Shown here piece by piece: positions 41,293 through 49,817 of a DNA stretch of 64,000 bases; position 1 is the stretch's first letter; every line of letters starts with the position of its first letter. The notes below the pieces were generated by a model that did not search any database, was not told where the DNA came from, and worked only from the letters and a program-made list of their open reading frames with translations. Source of the DNA: Oceanicaulis sp. MMSF_3324 (GTDB lineage Bacteria; Pseudomonadota; Alphaproteobacteria; Caulobacterales; Maricaulaceae); NCBI RefSeq assembly GCF_030733545.1, contig NZ_JASHIU010000011.1, positions 1 through 64,000 on the forward strand, written 5' to 3'. Made by a program: the position numbers and the translations under genes.

Positions 41293-41925
41293 ATGGCTCA
41301 GGATACCGATCAAGAACCGACGATGGAGGAAATTCTCGCCTCCATTCGCCGTATCATTAACGAAGACGAAGAAGAGCCGAAGGCTGAAGAGGCCGAAGCC
41401 GAGGCGGAGGAGCCTGCTCCCGAGCCCGAGCCGGAACCCGAAATGGAAGCCGAGCCTGAACCGGAACCCGAGCCCGAACCTGAGTTTGAGGCTGAACCGG
41501 AACCTGAGCCCGAACCCGAACCCGAGCCTGAGCCTGAAATGGACATGGACGATGCGCTCGAACTGACCGAGCGGGTCGAGGATGAAGACGACGAGCCCAT
41601 GGATGTGGCCGATGATCTGATGATCATGGACCGCGAGCCGGAGCCCGAACCGGAACCTGAGCCCGAATTCGAGGCCGAACCGGAACCTGAGGAAGAGCCT
41701 GAAGAATCCCTGATTGACGCCGCGCCGGCGTCCGCAGCGGCTGGCATGTTCGCCGCACTGTCGGAAAACCTGCGTGTCTCGTCCCAGCAAGGTCAGACCC
41801 TTGAGAGCATTGTGCGCGAACTGATGCGCCCGATGCTCAAGCAATGGCTCGATGAGAACCTGCCCACCATCGTGGAAGAGAAGGTGCAGGCCGAGATCGA
41901 ACGGATCGCCCGCCGCGGTCGTTAA
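41293..41925 (+). CDS. popZ: Polar organising protein PopZ (DUF2497)
   Basis: PopZ forms a self-assembled matrix at the cell pole that holds the ParB-bound centromere and cell-cycle regulators. The 210-residue protein has the three PopZ parts: an N-terminal partner-binding helix [17 protein letters not shown] (about residues 10-26), a disordered acidic Pro/Glu linker (about 27-155, almost pure PEPEPE with EFEAEPEPE units and one [33 protein letters not shown] island), and the oligomerising C-terminus ([20 protein letters not shown], then [18 protein letters not shown]). The start at 41293 has AAGGAC upstream. In Caulobacter valS follows; here a DUF3137 gene follows after a terminator. Confidence 0.95.
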   Translation: MAQDTDQEPTMEEILASIRRIINEDEEEPKAEEAEAEAEEPAPEPEPEPEMEAEPEPEPEPEPEFEAEPEPEPEPEPEPEPEMDMDDALELTERVEDEDDEPMDVADDLMIMDREPEPEPEPEPEFEAEPEPEEEPEESLIDAAPASAAAGMFAALSENLRVSSQQGQTLESIVRELMRPMLKQWLDENLPTIVEEKVQAEIERIARRGR

Positions 41926-41949
41926 TCGGCCCTGCATGCGTGATGACAT

Positions 41950-41983
41950 AAACGGGCGCCCTGTCGTGGCGCCCGTTTTCTTT
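41950..41983 (+). terminator. Rho-independent terminator after popZ
   Basis: AAACGGGCGCC (41950-41960) pairs perfectly with GGCGCCCGTTT (41968-41978), followed by TCTTTT. Confidence 0.92.
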
Positions 41984-42017
41984 TGCCCGCCTCTGAGACA
42001 AGTCGCCGAGTGGACAC

Positions 42018-42986
42018 ATGCAAGACCTGAAACAGGCCATTGAGGACCTGACCCCCTGGCTGGAGAGCCTTGAAGCCGAGCGCAAGGCCGCGGTCGCCCA
42101 ATCCTTCAAGGCGGTGGCGCTTGGACTGGCAGGCGGCGGGGCGTTCGCCCTGATCGGGTTTGCGGCGTCCTGGCCCGCACCTGTCCTGCTCATCGGCGCG
42201 GGTCTCATTCTCGGCGGTCTCGCCATCTGGGGCGCCCAACCGCTCAACAAATTACGCAAGACGGTGAAGACCGGTCTCAATGACCGGTTCGCCGAAGCCT
42301 TCGGCATGCGCTATCGCGCCGAGGTGCACGACCCCATCCGTTTTGACGCGTTTCGTCAGCATGGCCTGCTGCCTGGCTATGACCGCCGGAATTTCGAAGA
42401 TCATTTTTCGGGCGAGGCGCACGGCGCGGATTTCGATATTTACGAAGCCCATCTCGAACAAAAGCGCCGGACCAAGAACCGCACCTATTACGTCACGGTG
42501 TTTCACGGCGTGCTGATCCGCATCAATTTTCCGCGCACGGTGGAAGGCGTCACCCTGGTGACCCGGGACGCTGGCGTATTCAATGCGCTGGAAGGCTGGG
42601 CCAAGAAGACCTTTGGCGGGGACAAACTTGAACGGATCGGGCTGGTGGATCCCACCTTCGAGAAGGCGTTTGAAGTCTATGGCACCGATCAGGTCATGGC
42701 GCGCTACCTGCTCACGCCCTCCTTCATGGAGCGGCTGCTGAAGCTGGAAAGCGAGCTCAAGGGCAAGAATGTTCGCTGCGTGTTTGATGAAAAGCTGGGT
42801 GAGGGCGCCGGCCGGGGCGAGCTGCTGATCGCGGCGGAGACGGGCAACAAGTTTGAAGCCGGTTCCATGTTCAAACCGCTGACGGATCATGACCGCATCG
42901 CGAACCTGCATGGCGAGTTCGCGATGATCGACGACATCATCAACACAGTGCTCGAACCGCCCAGCGAGGGCGGCGGGGTCGCCTAG
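42018..42986 (+). CDS. DUF3137 domain-containing membrane protein
   Basis: A 322-residue protein. Two close hydrophobic segments (about 38-58 and 60-80) follow an N-terminal helix; the rest is cytoplasmic and matches DUF3137 (DRRNFEDHFSGEAHGADFDIYEAHLEQKRR, TVFHGVLIRINFPRTVEG, GELLIAAETGNKFEAGSMFKPL). The function of the family is unknown. Its stop shares a CTAG with the convergent VOC gene. Confidence 0.83.
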   Translation: MQDLKQAIEDLTPWLESLEAERKAAVAQSFKAVALGLAGGGAFALIGFAASWPAPVLLIGAGLILGGLAIWGAQPLNKLRKTVKTGLNDRFAEAFGMRYRAEVHDPIRFDAFRQHGLLPGYDRRNFEDHFSGEAHGADFDIYEAHLEQKRRTKNRTYYVTVFHGVLIRINFPRTVEGVTLVTRDAGVFNALEGWAKKTFGGDKLERIGLVDPTFEKAFEVYGTDQVMARYLLTPSFMERLLKLESELKGKNVRCVFDEKLGEGAGRGELLIAAETGNKFEAGSMFKPLTDHDRIANLHGEFAMIDDIINTVLEPPSEGGGVA

Positions 42987-43381
42987 GATTTCGGTTCCAG
43001 CAAGTCCCAGCGATTGCCGTAAAGGTCACGGAACACCGCTACCTTGCCATAGGGCTCATGACGGGTGTCTTCCTCGAACCGGACGCCAGCGCGCTCCATG
43101 AGCGCGCGTTTCGCCTCAAAGTCGGTGGTGTGGAGGAAGAACCCGACCCGGTCGCCGGCGAACGCGCCGATGGCGGCGACCTGTTCCACGCCCTTGGCCT
43201 TGGCGAGCAGGAGCTTGACGCCATCCTCTCCGGCGCGGATCTCGACCCAGCGTTTGCCGTCGCCCAGATCCTGATCGCTCAGGAGGTCAAAGCCGAGCGC
43301 GCGGGTGAACCAGTCGATGGCCTCGTCATAGTCCGCGACCAGATAGGTGACGGCGGCGAGGGTTTGTTCCGGCCCGCTCAC
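42983..43381 (-). CDS. VOC family protein (glyoxalase/bleomycin-resistance fold)
   Basis: A 132-residue single VOC domain: VTYLVADYDEAIDWFTRALGFDLL at the start, KRWVEIRA, the GFFLHTTDFEAKRALMERAGVRFEED helix region and AVFRDLYGNRWDLLEPKS with the metal-ligand Glu near the end. The first metal ligand (usually His or Gln in strand 1) is not clear, so catalysis is uncertain. It starts at a GTG that overlaps the stop of xth (GTGA), so the frame upstream is not part of it. Confidence 0.82.
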   Translation of the reverse strand: MSGPEQTLAAVTYLVADYDEAIDWFTRALGFDLLSDQDLGDGKRWVEIRAGEDGVKLLLAKAKGVEQVAAIGAFAGDRVGFFLHTTDFEAKRALMERAGVRFEEDTRHEPYGKVAVFRDLYGNRWDLLEPKS

Positions 43382-44169
43382 AGATCGAATACGCCGATGA
43401 AGGGGACGTGGTCGGAGGCTTTTTCCTTGCCGCGCACATCCTTGGCGATTTCCACCGATTTCAGGCGATCCGCCGCCTGCGGGCTCAGCAGAAGATGGTC
43501 GATGCGGATGCCGTTGTTCTTCTGCCAGGCGCCCGCCTGATAATCCCAGAAGGTGTACTGGTGGGCGCGACCATCGGCCTGCATGAAGGCTTCCGAATAG
43601 CCTAGCCACAGGATCTCGGCGAAGGCGTCCCGGCTTTCTGGTCGGATCAGGGCGTCGCCTTCCCAGGCGGCGGCGTCATGTACATCGCTGTCACGCGGGA
43701 TGAGATTGTAGTCGCCGGCCAGGATGACGGGCTCTTCCAGCGTCAGAAGCGATTTCGCGTGCGCCTTCAGACGCTTCATCCAGTTCAGCTTGTAATCGTA
43801 TTTGGGACCGGGCGCCGGATTGCCATTGGGCAGATAGATCGAGGCGACGCGCACAGGGCCGCTATCGGCGCTGATCACGGCTTCCACATAGCGGGCCTGT
43901 TCATCCTCCTCATCACCGGGCAGGGCGCGTTGGCACACCTCTTCGATGGAGCGTTTCGAGAGCAGGGCGACGCCGTTATACGTCTTCTGGCCGACGGTCT
44001 CGACATTGTAGCCAAGCTCTTCGATCTCGAGCCGGGGAAAGTTCTCGTCCACCGTCTTGAGTTCCTGAAGGCAGGCCACGTCCGGGCTCGCTTCCTTGAG
44101 CCAGTCAACGACATTGGGCAAACGCGCCTTGATCGAGTTGACGTTCCACGAGGCGATGGACAAGCTCAT
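43378..44169 (-). CDS. xth: Exodeoxyribonuclease III
   Basis: AP endonuclease and 3' exonuclease of base-excision repair. The 263-residue EEP-fold protein has SIASWNVNSIKARL, CLQELKTVDENFP (metal Glu), YNGVALLSKR, YLPNG, ILAGDYNLIP and IDHLLLSP, and ends with SDHVPFIGVF (catalytic Asp-His). ATG 44169 has GGGAG eight bases upstream; a longer frame adds six residues. The GDYNLIP motif is a variant of the usual GDxNxAP-like loop. It is translationally coupled to the VOC gene. Confidence 0.94.
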   Translation of the reverse strand: MSLSIASWNVNSIKARLPNVVDWLKEASPDVACLQELKTVDENFPRLEIEELGYNVETVGQKTYNGVALLSKRSIEEVCQRALPGDEEDEQARYVEAVISADSGPVRVASIYLPNGNPAPGPKYDYKLNWMKRLKAHAKSLLTLEEPVILAGDYNLIPRDSDVHDAAAWEGDALIRPESRDAFAEILWLGYSEAFMQADGRAHQYTFWDYQAGAWQKNNGIRIDHLLLSPQAADRLKSVEIAKDVRGKEKASDHVPFIGVFDL

Positions 44170-44212
44170 TTGGATGCTCCCGATCAATGGGGCCCGATAA
44201 CGGGGTAACTGG

Positions 44213-44602
44213 ATGCGCGATTTGGCGGACGAACCCGCGCCGAAAACCTACACGGTTTTGACCGTGATTCTGATGGCGCTTGCGACGCTGGTCGCAGTGG
44301 CCATCGGGTTTGTCAGTTTCGGGCTCTATCTGCCCAACCTGATGACCTTCTCTCAGGTGCTCAGCCAGGACACGGTGGACAAGGCCGCGCTGGCTGCTTT
44401 CCTGTTCCTGTCCGCCGGCCCGGTCATTGCTGCAGCAGGGCTGATCCTGGGATGGATCAGCTTCGGGCTATTCAGGGCGCCGAAGACCGGCATTCGCCTT
44501 GTTTTCTTTCCGCCCGTGATCTGGGTGGTGGCGGTCCTGGCCTATTTCGCCCTGATCATGAGCCTGTGCGACGGCAGCTTTACCTGCGGCGTCTCGCTCT
44601 AG
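44213..44602 (+). CDS. Membrane protein of unknown function
   Basis: A 129-residue protein with three hydrophobic spans (about 13-38, 61-86 and 97-116) and two Cys in the short C-terminal tail (CDGSFTCGVSL). No family recognised. It is divergent from xth (43-base gap) and its stop shares CTAG with the convergent nitroreductase. Confidence 0.65.
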   Translation: MRDLADEPAPKTYTVLTVILMALATLVAVAIGFVSFGLYLPNLMTFSQVLSQDTVDKAALAAFLFLSAGPVIAAAGLILGWISFGLFRAPKTGIRLVFFPPVIWVVAVLAYFALIMSLCDGSFTCGVSL

Positions 44603-45276
44603 AACCCCTCAAAGCGCGCGATCTCGTCAACCGGCGCCCGCTTGGAGCGCAGCTTGTTCACAGGCGCCTCGGGATCGGCGTATCCGACGGCCATGCCGCA
44701 GTAGACCCGGTCCGGGCTTTCAACGCCCAGGGCCTTGCCCACGGTCTTGCAATGAGGCGTCCAGGCTTCCTGAAAACAGGTGGCGAGGCCGCGTTCCTGG
44801 GCGGCGAGCGCAAGGCTCATCATGAACATGCCCAGATGCGCCCATTGATTGGGGTTCATCCGCTCATCAATCAGGAAGAACAAGCCCACAGGCGCGCCAA
44901 AGAACTGATAGTTCTGCATCAGCCAGTTCAGGCGGGCCGCCTTGTCTTCGCGGGGCACGCCCATCAGCGCATACATGTCCTCGCCCAGCTCATAGCGGCG
45001 CGAGCGATAGGGCTCCCAGAGCTTTTCAGGATAGACGGGGAAGTCCGCTTCATCATCAAACGGGTTGTCGGAGAGCTTCTTGGAGACCGCGTCCATCACG
45101 TGCTGGCGCGCTTCGCCGGCCACCGCAATGACTTTCCACGGCTGCAGATTGCCGCCTGACGCGGAGAACCGGGCATCGTCGATTAGCGCGCGAAGCTCGG
45201 TTTCGGAAACGGGTTTGTCGAGAAAGGCGCGGGTTGAAATGCGCGCATGCAGCGCGTCTTTGACCGAAAGGCTCAT
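44599..45276 (-). CDS. Nitroreductase family protein
   Basis: FMN-dependent NAD(P)H oxidoreductase of 225 residues: HARISTRAFLDKPVSETELRALIDDARFSASGGNLQPW (FMN-binding Arg-x-Ser-x-Arg and the Ser-x-x-N-x-Q-P-W segment), a central GMFMMSLALAAQERGLATCFQEAW, and YCGMAVGYADPEAPVN near the end. The physiological substrate is unknown. The ribosome-binding site (GGGGAGA) is inside an upstream inverted repeat. It ends at a CTAG shared with the membrane gene. Confidence 0.9.
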   Translation of the reverse strand: MSLSVKDALHARISTRAFLDKPVSETELRALIDDARFSASGGNLQPWKVIAVAGEARQHVMDAVSKKLSDNPFDDEADFPVYPEKLWEPYRSRRYELGEDMYALMGVPREDKAARLNWLMQNYQFFGAPVGLFFLIDERMNPNQWAHLGMFMMSLALAAQERGLATCFQEAWTPHCKTVGKALGVESPDRVYCGMAVGYADPEAPVNKLRSKRAPVDEIARFEGF

Positions 45277-45281
45277 AGTGT

Positions 45282-45309
45282 CTCCCCTGACGTGTTTTTC
45301 GCAGGGGAG
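45282..45309 (-). promoter_or_regulatory. Inverted repeat covering the nitroreductase ribosome-binding site
   Basis: CTCCCCTG (45282-45289) and CAGGGGAG (45302-45309) are exact complements 12 bases apart. In the minus-strand mRNA the 3' arm contains AGGGGAG, the ribosome-binding site seven bases before ATG 45276. The loop contains AAAAA. A translational switch or a DNA operator are both possible. Confidence 0.45.
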
Positions 45310-45362
45310 CGCGAAACAAGCCTGAATGTCCAGATCAAGCCGACAGGCTCACCTCGACGTGA

Positions 45363-45704
45363 TCAGATTGAAAAGCTGGTCCCGCAGCCGCAGGCGGCCG
45401 TGGCGTTGGGGTTCTTGATCTGGAAGCTCGCGCCGATGAGCTCGTCCACATAGTCAATGACCGAGCCGGACAGGAATTCCACGCTCATCGGATCGATCAG
45501 CACCGTCGCGCCATCACGTTCAATGCGCAGATCGTCCTCGCGCGCCTCGTCGGTGAGATCGTATTTGTATGAAAAGCCCGAACAGCCGCCGCCCTCGACA
45601 GACAGGCGCAGATAGCGAGAGCCCTGCGCCTTGGCGATCTGGTTGATCTGCGCGGCGGCGGAGGGGGACAGGGAAATATCCGTTGTGTCGATCGTGGTGC
45701 TCAT
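45363..45704 (-). CDS. erpA: Iron-sulfur cluster insertion protein (HesB/IscA/ErpA family)
   Basis: A-type carrier that delivers Fe-S clusters to apoproteins. The 113 residues show the three conserved Cys in GGGCSGFSYKY and ACGCGTSFSI, with LSPSAAAQI at the start and FQIKNPNATAACGCG at the end. Two starts are possible, six codons apart; I chose the inner ATG. The symbol erpA is the best match among IscA, SufA and ErpA but cannot be proved from this. It is divergent from the dGTPase-like gene. Confidence 0.9.
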   Translation of the reverse strand: MSTTIDTTDISLSPSAAAQINQIAKAQGSRYLRLSVEGGGCSGFSYKYDLTDEAREDDLRIERDGATVLIDPMSVEFLSGSVIDYVDELIGASFQIKNPNATAACGCGTSFSI

Positions 45705-45802
45705 GAGCGTTTGACTTTCCATGTCTGGCGTTTCGGCCTCGCATCAGTATATGGACGTTCCCGACGCCCGAAAAAAGACCCCAACAGCCACAGGAGCTGG
45801 AG

Positions 45803-46978
45803 ATGGACCAGATGCGCGCCCCTTATGCCTGCGATCCGGCAAAGAGCCGGGGCCGTCATCATCCCCAGCCCGAAAGCGCCATGCGCAGCGCGTTCCAGCG
45901 TGACCGCGACCGCATCATCCATTCCAGCGCGTTTCGGCGGCTGAAGGAAAAGACCCAGGTCTTCGTGGCCCATGAAGGCGACGCCTATCGCACGCGTCTG
46001 ACCCATTCGCTGGAAGTGTCCCAGATTGCGCGCACCCTGGCGCGGGCGCTGCAGGTGGATGAGGATCTCGCCGAAGCCAGCGCGCTGGCCCATGATCTGG
46101 GGCACCCGCCGTTTGGTCATTCAGGGGAAGACGCCCTGTCTGAATCCATGGCTGATTTTGGCGGCTTTGATCACAACGCCCAGACCCTGCGCGTCGTCAC
46201 CAAGCTCGAGACCCGCTATCCCGAATTTGAAGGGCTCAACCTCGCCTGGGAAACGCTGGAAGGCGTGGTCAAGCATAACGGGCCGCTGATGAATGCGGGC
46301 GATGACCCCAAGGTCCTGCCCTGGGGGTTCCGCGCCTATCCGGGCTGGAAATCGCTCGACCTTCACACCTATGCCGGGGTGGAGGGTCAGATCGCCGCCC
46401 TGTCTGACGACATCGCCTACAACAATCACGATATCGATGACGGCCTGCGCTCGGGGATCCTGAAGATCGAGCAGTTGATGGATCTGCCGCTCGTGGGTCA
46501 GGTCTTTCGCCGCTGTCGGGACCGCTATCCCGATATATCCGAGAACATCCTCATTCATGAGGCCGTGCGTGAAATGATCGGCCTCATGGTGGCCGATGTG
46601 CTTGAAGAGACCCGCCGCCGGCTCAAGGAGAGCGGTGCGGACAGTCCCGACGCCATTCGTGCGCTGGATCAGCCCATGGTGGCCTTTTCGGACGGCATGA
46701 CCGAAAGCCTCGCCGCCGTGCGTCGCTTCCTCTATGCGAACATGTATCTGCACTACAAGGTCAAGCGCATGAAGGAAAAGGGGAAAATGGTGGTTCGCGA
46801 CCTGTTCGCCGCCTTCCTCTCCGATCCCATGCTCTTGCCCACCGACCTTCAGCGCGAGGCGGGCGGTCCGGGCGAGGAGGCCACGGCGCGGGTTGTCTGT
46901 GACTACATTGCGGGCATGACGGACCGGTACGCGATTGAGGAGCACCGCAAGCTCTTCCACGTGGAAGGCTGGGGCTGA
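45803..46978 (+). CDS. dgt: Deoxyguanosinetriphosphate triphosphohydrolase-like protein
   Basis: HD-domain dNTP triphosphohydrolase of 391 residues that controls dNTP pools. Seen: RIIHSSAFRRLKEKTQVF, RTRLTHSLEVSQIARTLAR with the first His, ALAHDLGHPPFGHSGE with the HD pair, GGFDHNAQTLRVV and DDIAYNNHDIDDGLR. AGGAG precedes the start. In many relatives argS follows directly; here it does not. Confidence 0.93.
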   Translation: MDQMRAPYACDPAKSRGRHHPQPESAMRSAFQRDRDRIIHSSAFRRLKEKTQVFVAHEGDAYRTRLTHSLEVSQIARTLARALQVDEDLAEASALAHDLGHPPFGHSGEDALSESMADFGGFDHNAQTLRVVTKLETRYPEFEGLNLAWETLEGVVKHNGPLMNAGDDPKVLPWGFRAYPGWKSLDLHTYAGVEGQIAALSDDIAYNNHDIDDGLRSGILKIEQLMDLPLVGQVFRRCRDRYPDISENILIHEAVREMIGLMVADVLEETRRRLKESGADSPDAIRALDQPMVAFSDGMTESLAAVRRFLYANMYLHYKVKRMKEKGKMVVRDLFAAFLSDPMLLPTDLQREAGGPGEEATARVVCDYIAGMTDRYAIEEHRKLFHVEGWG

Positions 46979-47098
46979 ACCGCGTCAGGCTGTGGAAAAT
47001 CGTTTTGCACAGGGCGACTCACGTTGAGCGCTCTTGCTATGGTCTAGTCTGCCATAGATCGCCGAATCACGGCGACGCTCTCCGGTGTGGGACGTGAC

Positions 47099-47947
47099 AT
47101 GACCGACGACGACACCCGTTACGGGGCGTATGCCCCGCCGCCTGACGAATACGATACCTATGATGCGCGTGAAGAGGAGCAGGACCGCCGCGGCTGGCTG
47201 TTCCTGGGCGCATCCGCGGTTGTCTTCGTGCTGTTCGTTGCGGTCGTTTACAACACCTTCCAGCTGGGCGTGCGCGAGCGCGGCGAGAACCCCGTGATTA
47301 CGGCTGACGCGGAACCCTATCGCGTCGCCCCTGAAGACCCGGGCGGCTATGAAGCGCCCGATCAGGATCTGTCCGCGTATGAATTACGCGAGGGCGATGA
47401 AGGCGAAGTCGAGCTGGAAACCCCGCCGGCGCGCCCGGTCTCCGAAGAGCCCGTTGTCCAGAATACGGAGTCCCCGGACACCGAACTGCCGGCGCTTCAG
47501 GTGGAGACAGCTAGCGCCGATGAGCTTGATGACCCGGCGCCTGAGGCTCCTGAACCCGCGCCGGCCCGGCCCGAGCCTGTACCCGAACCCGTGGCGCGCC
47601 AGACGGCGCCGGCCGAGCAGACGCGCCCTGACCCGACGCCGACCCAACCGGCGCCTTCGCAGCCTGATGCCCAGACCCAGAGCGCTTCGCGCGCAGACGG
47701 CGCCTATGTGGCCCAGATCGGCGCTTTCCGCTCTCGCGAGGACGCAGAGGCGGGATGGGTGGCGTTCACCAGTCGCTTCTCGGATCTGGCCATGGGGCGG
47801 GCGCCCGACATACAGCGCGCTGATCTGGGCGATCGCGGTGTCTTCCATCGCCTGCGCGTCGCCGCCTTCGCCAGCCGTGAAGAGGCGGCGAATTTCTGCG
47901 CTTCACTGGATGCACGGGGCCAGGCCTGTCTGGTGGCGCGCCGATGA
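47099..47947 (+). CDS. SPOR domain-containing membrane protein
   Basis: A 282-residue protein: acidic cytoplasmic N-terminus (TDDDTRYGAYAPPPDEYDTYD), one membrane span (about 35-55, WLFLGASAVVFVLFVAVVYN), a Pro/Glu-rich periplasmic linker (about 70-200) and a C-terminal SPOR domain (about 205-280: GAYVAQIGAFRSREDAEAGW...RLRVAAFASREEAANFCASL) that binds denuded septal glycan. It probably acts in division. ATG 47099 is chosen over GTG 47087. The stop overlaps nagZ (ATGA). Confidence 0.88.
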   Translation: MTDDDTRYGAYAPPPDEYDTYDAREEEQDRRGWLFLGASAVVFVLFVAVVYNTFQLGVRERGENPVITADAEPYRVAPEDPGGYEAPDQDLSAYELREGDEGEVELETPPARPVSEEPVVQNTESPDTELPALQVETASADELDDPAPEAPEPAPARPEPVPEPVARQTAPAEQTRPDPTPTQPAPSQPDAQTQSASRADGAYVAQIGAFRSREDAEAGWVAFTSRFSDLAMGRAPDIQRADLGDRGVFHRLRVAAFASREEAANFCASLDARGQACLVARR

Positions 47948-48972
47948 GCGTGAGTGCAGCGCTGTACGGGCTGGAAGGGGAGACCCTGACGCCGGACGAG
48001 AAAGCCTTTTTCCGCGATTCAGATCCGTGGGGCTTTATCCTGTTTGCGCGCAATGTGGACACGCCCAAGCAAGTGCGCCGCCTGACCGGCGCCTTGCGCG
48101 ATGCGGTCGGCCGTGAAGCGCCCATTTTCATCGACCAGGAAGGCGGCCGGGTGCAGCGCTTGCGTCCGCCGCACTGGCGCGGCGCGCCGCCGGCGCGTGT
48201 TTTCGGCGAGCTCTATGATCGCGAACCCGAGCTGGCGCTGGAAGCGGTCAAGCTGAACCACCAGCTTCTGGGCCATGAACTGATTGATCTCGGCATTGAT
48301 GTGGACTTTGCGCCCTGCGCCGACCTGTCGGTGCCGGGCGCCCATGATGTGATCGGTGATCGCGCCTTTCACACCGAACCTGAACCGGTCGCCCGGATGA
48401 GCACGGCGGCGCTTGAAGGCCTGCTGGATCAGGGCGTGCTGGGCGTGATCAAGCACCTGCCCGGCCATGGTCGCGCGGCGGCGGACAGTCATCTGGAGCT
48501 GCCGGTCGTCACGACCGACGCCGAAACGCTCCATACCCGCGATTTTGAAGCCTTCAAGGGCATCAAGGGCGCGCTGATGGCCATGACCGCGCATGTGGTC
48601 TACGCCGCCATCGACAGCGACCATACCGCGACCCAGTCCCGGGACGTGATCGACGGGATTATTCGCGGCGCCATCGGGTTTGAGGGGCTTTTGATGACCG
48701 ATGACTTGTCCATGCAGGCGCTGGAAGGCTCCTTGCGGCATCGGGGCGAGCGCGCCCTGGCGGCGGGGTGCGAGCTTCTCATGCACTGCAATGGCAAGAT
48801 GGATGAGATGGTGGAAGTCGCCCACGCCGCCCCGAACCTGTCGGGGCAGGCCCGAGAACGGGCCGGGCAGGCTCTGGACGCGCGGCACAAACCCAATGTC
48901 TTTGACGCTGTGGACGCCATGGCGCGGCTCAAGCATCTGTTTGAAGACGGAGGCGTGCCGCTGAAGCCATGA
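47944..48972 (+). CDS. nagZ: Beta-N-acetylhexosaminidase (peptidoglycan recycling)
   Basis: Cytoplasmic family 3 glycosidase that removes GlcNAc from anhydro-muropeptides. The 342 residues have GFILFARN, FIDQEGGRVQRLR, DFAPCADL, KHLPGHGRAAADSH (catalytic His-Asp loop; usually KHFPGHG) and LLMTDDLSMQAL with the nucleophile Asp. It sits in the coupled run SPOR-nagZ-scpA-scpB with overlapping stops and starts. Confidence 0.94.
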   Translation: MSVSAALYGLEGETLTPDEKAFFRDSDPWGFILFARNVDTPKQVRRLTGALRDAVGREAPIFIDQEGGRVQRLRPPHWRGAPPARVFGELYDREPELALEAVKLNHQLLGHELIDLGIDVDFAPCADLSVPGAHDVIGDRAFHTEPEPVARMSTAALEGLLDQGVLGVIKHLPGHGRAAADSHLELPVVTTDAETLHTRDFEAFKGIKGALMAMTAHVVYAAIDSDHTATQSRDVIDGIIRGAIGFEGLLMTDDLSMQALEGSLRHRGERALAAGCELLMHCNGKMDEMVEVAHAAPNLSGQARERAGQALDARHKPNVFDAVDAMARLKHLFEDGGVPLKP

Positions 48973-49817
48973 CCGACCTGTTTGACGGTTTCGAGGGCGA
49001 TGACGACTTCTCCGCCGCCAAGGAGGCTGGCGCGACCGAAGCGCTGATCCTCGATATCGGCGGTTGGGAAGGCCCGCTGCACCTGCTGCTGGCGCTGGCG
49101 CGCAAGAACAAGGTGGACCTCGCCGTCATTTCCATGGTCGAGCTGGCGGACCAGTATCTGGCCTTTATCGACAAGGCCCGCACGCACCGTCTTGATATCG
49201 CCGCCGAATATCTCGTGATGGCGGCCTGGCTCACCTATCTCAAATCGCGCTTGCTGTTGCCCAAGCCGCGTCCGGCCGATGACGAGCCCGAGCCCGAAGA
49301 AATGGCCGCCGCGCTGGCGTTCCGGCTGAGCCGTCTCGAGGCCATGCGCGCAGCAGGTGATGCCTTGTTCGCGCGGGCGCTGAAGGGGCGGGACGTGTTT
49401 GTGCGCGGTGCGCCGGAGGGCGTGCGCTCCATTCGCACGCCGCTTTACGAGGCTGAGCTCTATGATCTGCTCAAGGCCTATGCGACCCGGCGCGAGCGCG
49501 AGGCGTTCGCCACCTACCAACCCAAGTCGCCGAATGTTTATGGGCTTGAGCAGGCCCGTACCCGGCTGTCCGGCGTGACCCGGACGCTGACGGGGTGGGC
49601 CCGGCTTGATGAGTTGCTGCCTGATGAGGACGAGCTGGGCTATGATGCGCCGAGCGCGGACTCGGTTATGGCGTCGTCTCTTCTGGCGGCGTTGGAGATC
49701 ACCAAGCACGGCGAAGTGCGCCTGCGACAGGACGAGACCTATGCGCCGATCTGGATGCGCCGGGTCGCCGAGGCGGCCGGCCTGACCGAGACCGGGGAGG
49801 GGGCCGAACATGGCTGA
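48969..49817 (+). CDS. scpA: Segregation and condensation protein A
   Basis: Kleisin subunit of the Smc-ScpA-ScpB condensin. The 282 residues have the ScpA N-terminus GWEGPLHLLLALARKNKVDLAVISM, ADQYLAFIDKA, YLVMAAWLTYLKSRLLLP and a winged-helix C-terminus (VMASSLLAALEITKHGEVRLRQDETYAPI) that binds Smc. It overlaps nagZ by four and scpB by eight bases, so the pair is translationally coupled. Confidence 0.93.
   Translation: MTDLFDGFEGDDDFSAAKEAGATEALILDIGGWEGPLHLLLALARKNKVDLAVISMVELADQYLAFIDKARTHRLDIAAEYLVMAAWLTYLKSRLLLPKPRPADDEPEPEEMAAALAFRLSRLEAMRAAGDALFARALKGRDVFVRGAPEGVRSIRTPLYEAELYDLLKAYATRREREAFATYQPKSPNVYGLEQARTRLSGVTRTLTGWARLDELLPDEDELGYDAPSADSVMASSLLAALEITKHGEVRLRQDETYAPIWMRRVAEAAGLTETGEGAEHG

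Noticed and set aside
41245-41949. Open frames on the other strand of popZ with Phe/Arg/Leu or Gly/Ser repeats
   Set aside because: They are out-of-frame or antisense reads of the Pro-Glu repeat; the PopZ frame has conserved ends on both sides.
42983-43609. A 208-residue version of the VOC protein reading back into xth
   Set aside because: The first 76 residues are out of frame with xth and unlike any VOC protein; a GTG overlapping the xth stop gives a normal-length domain.
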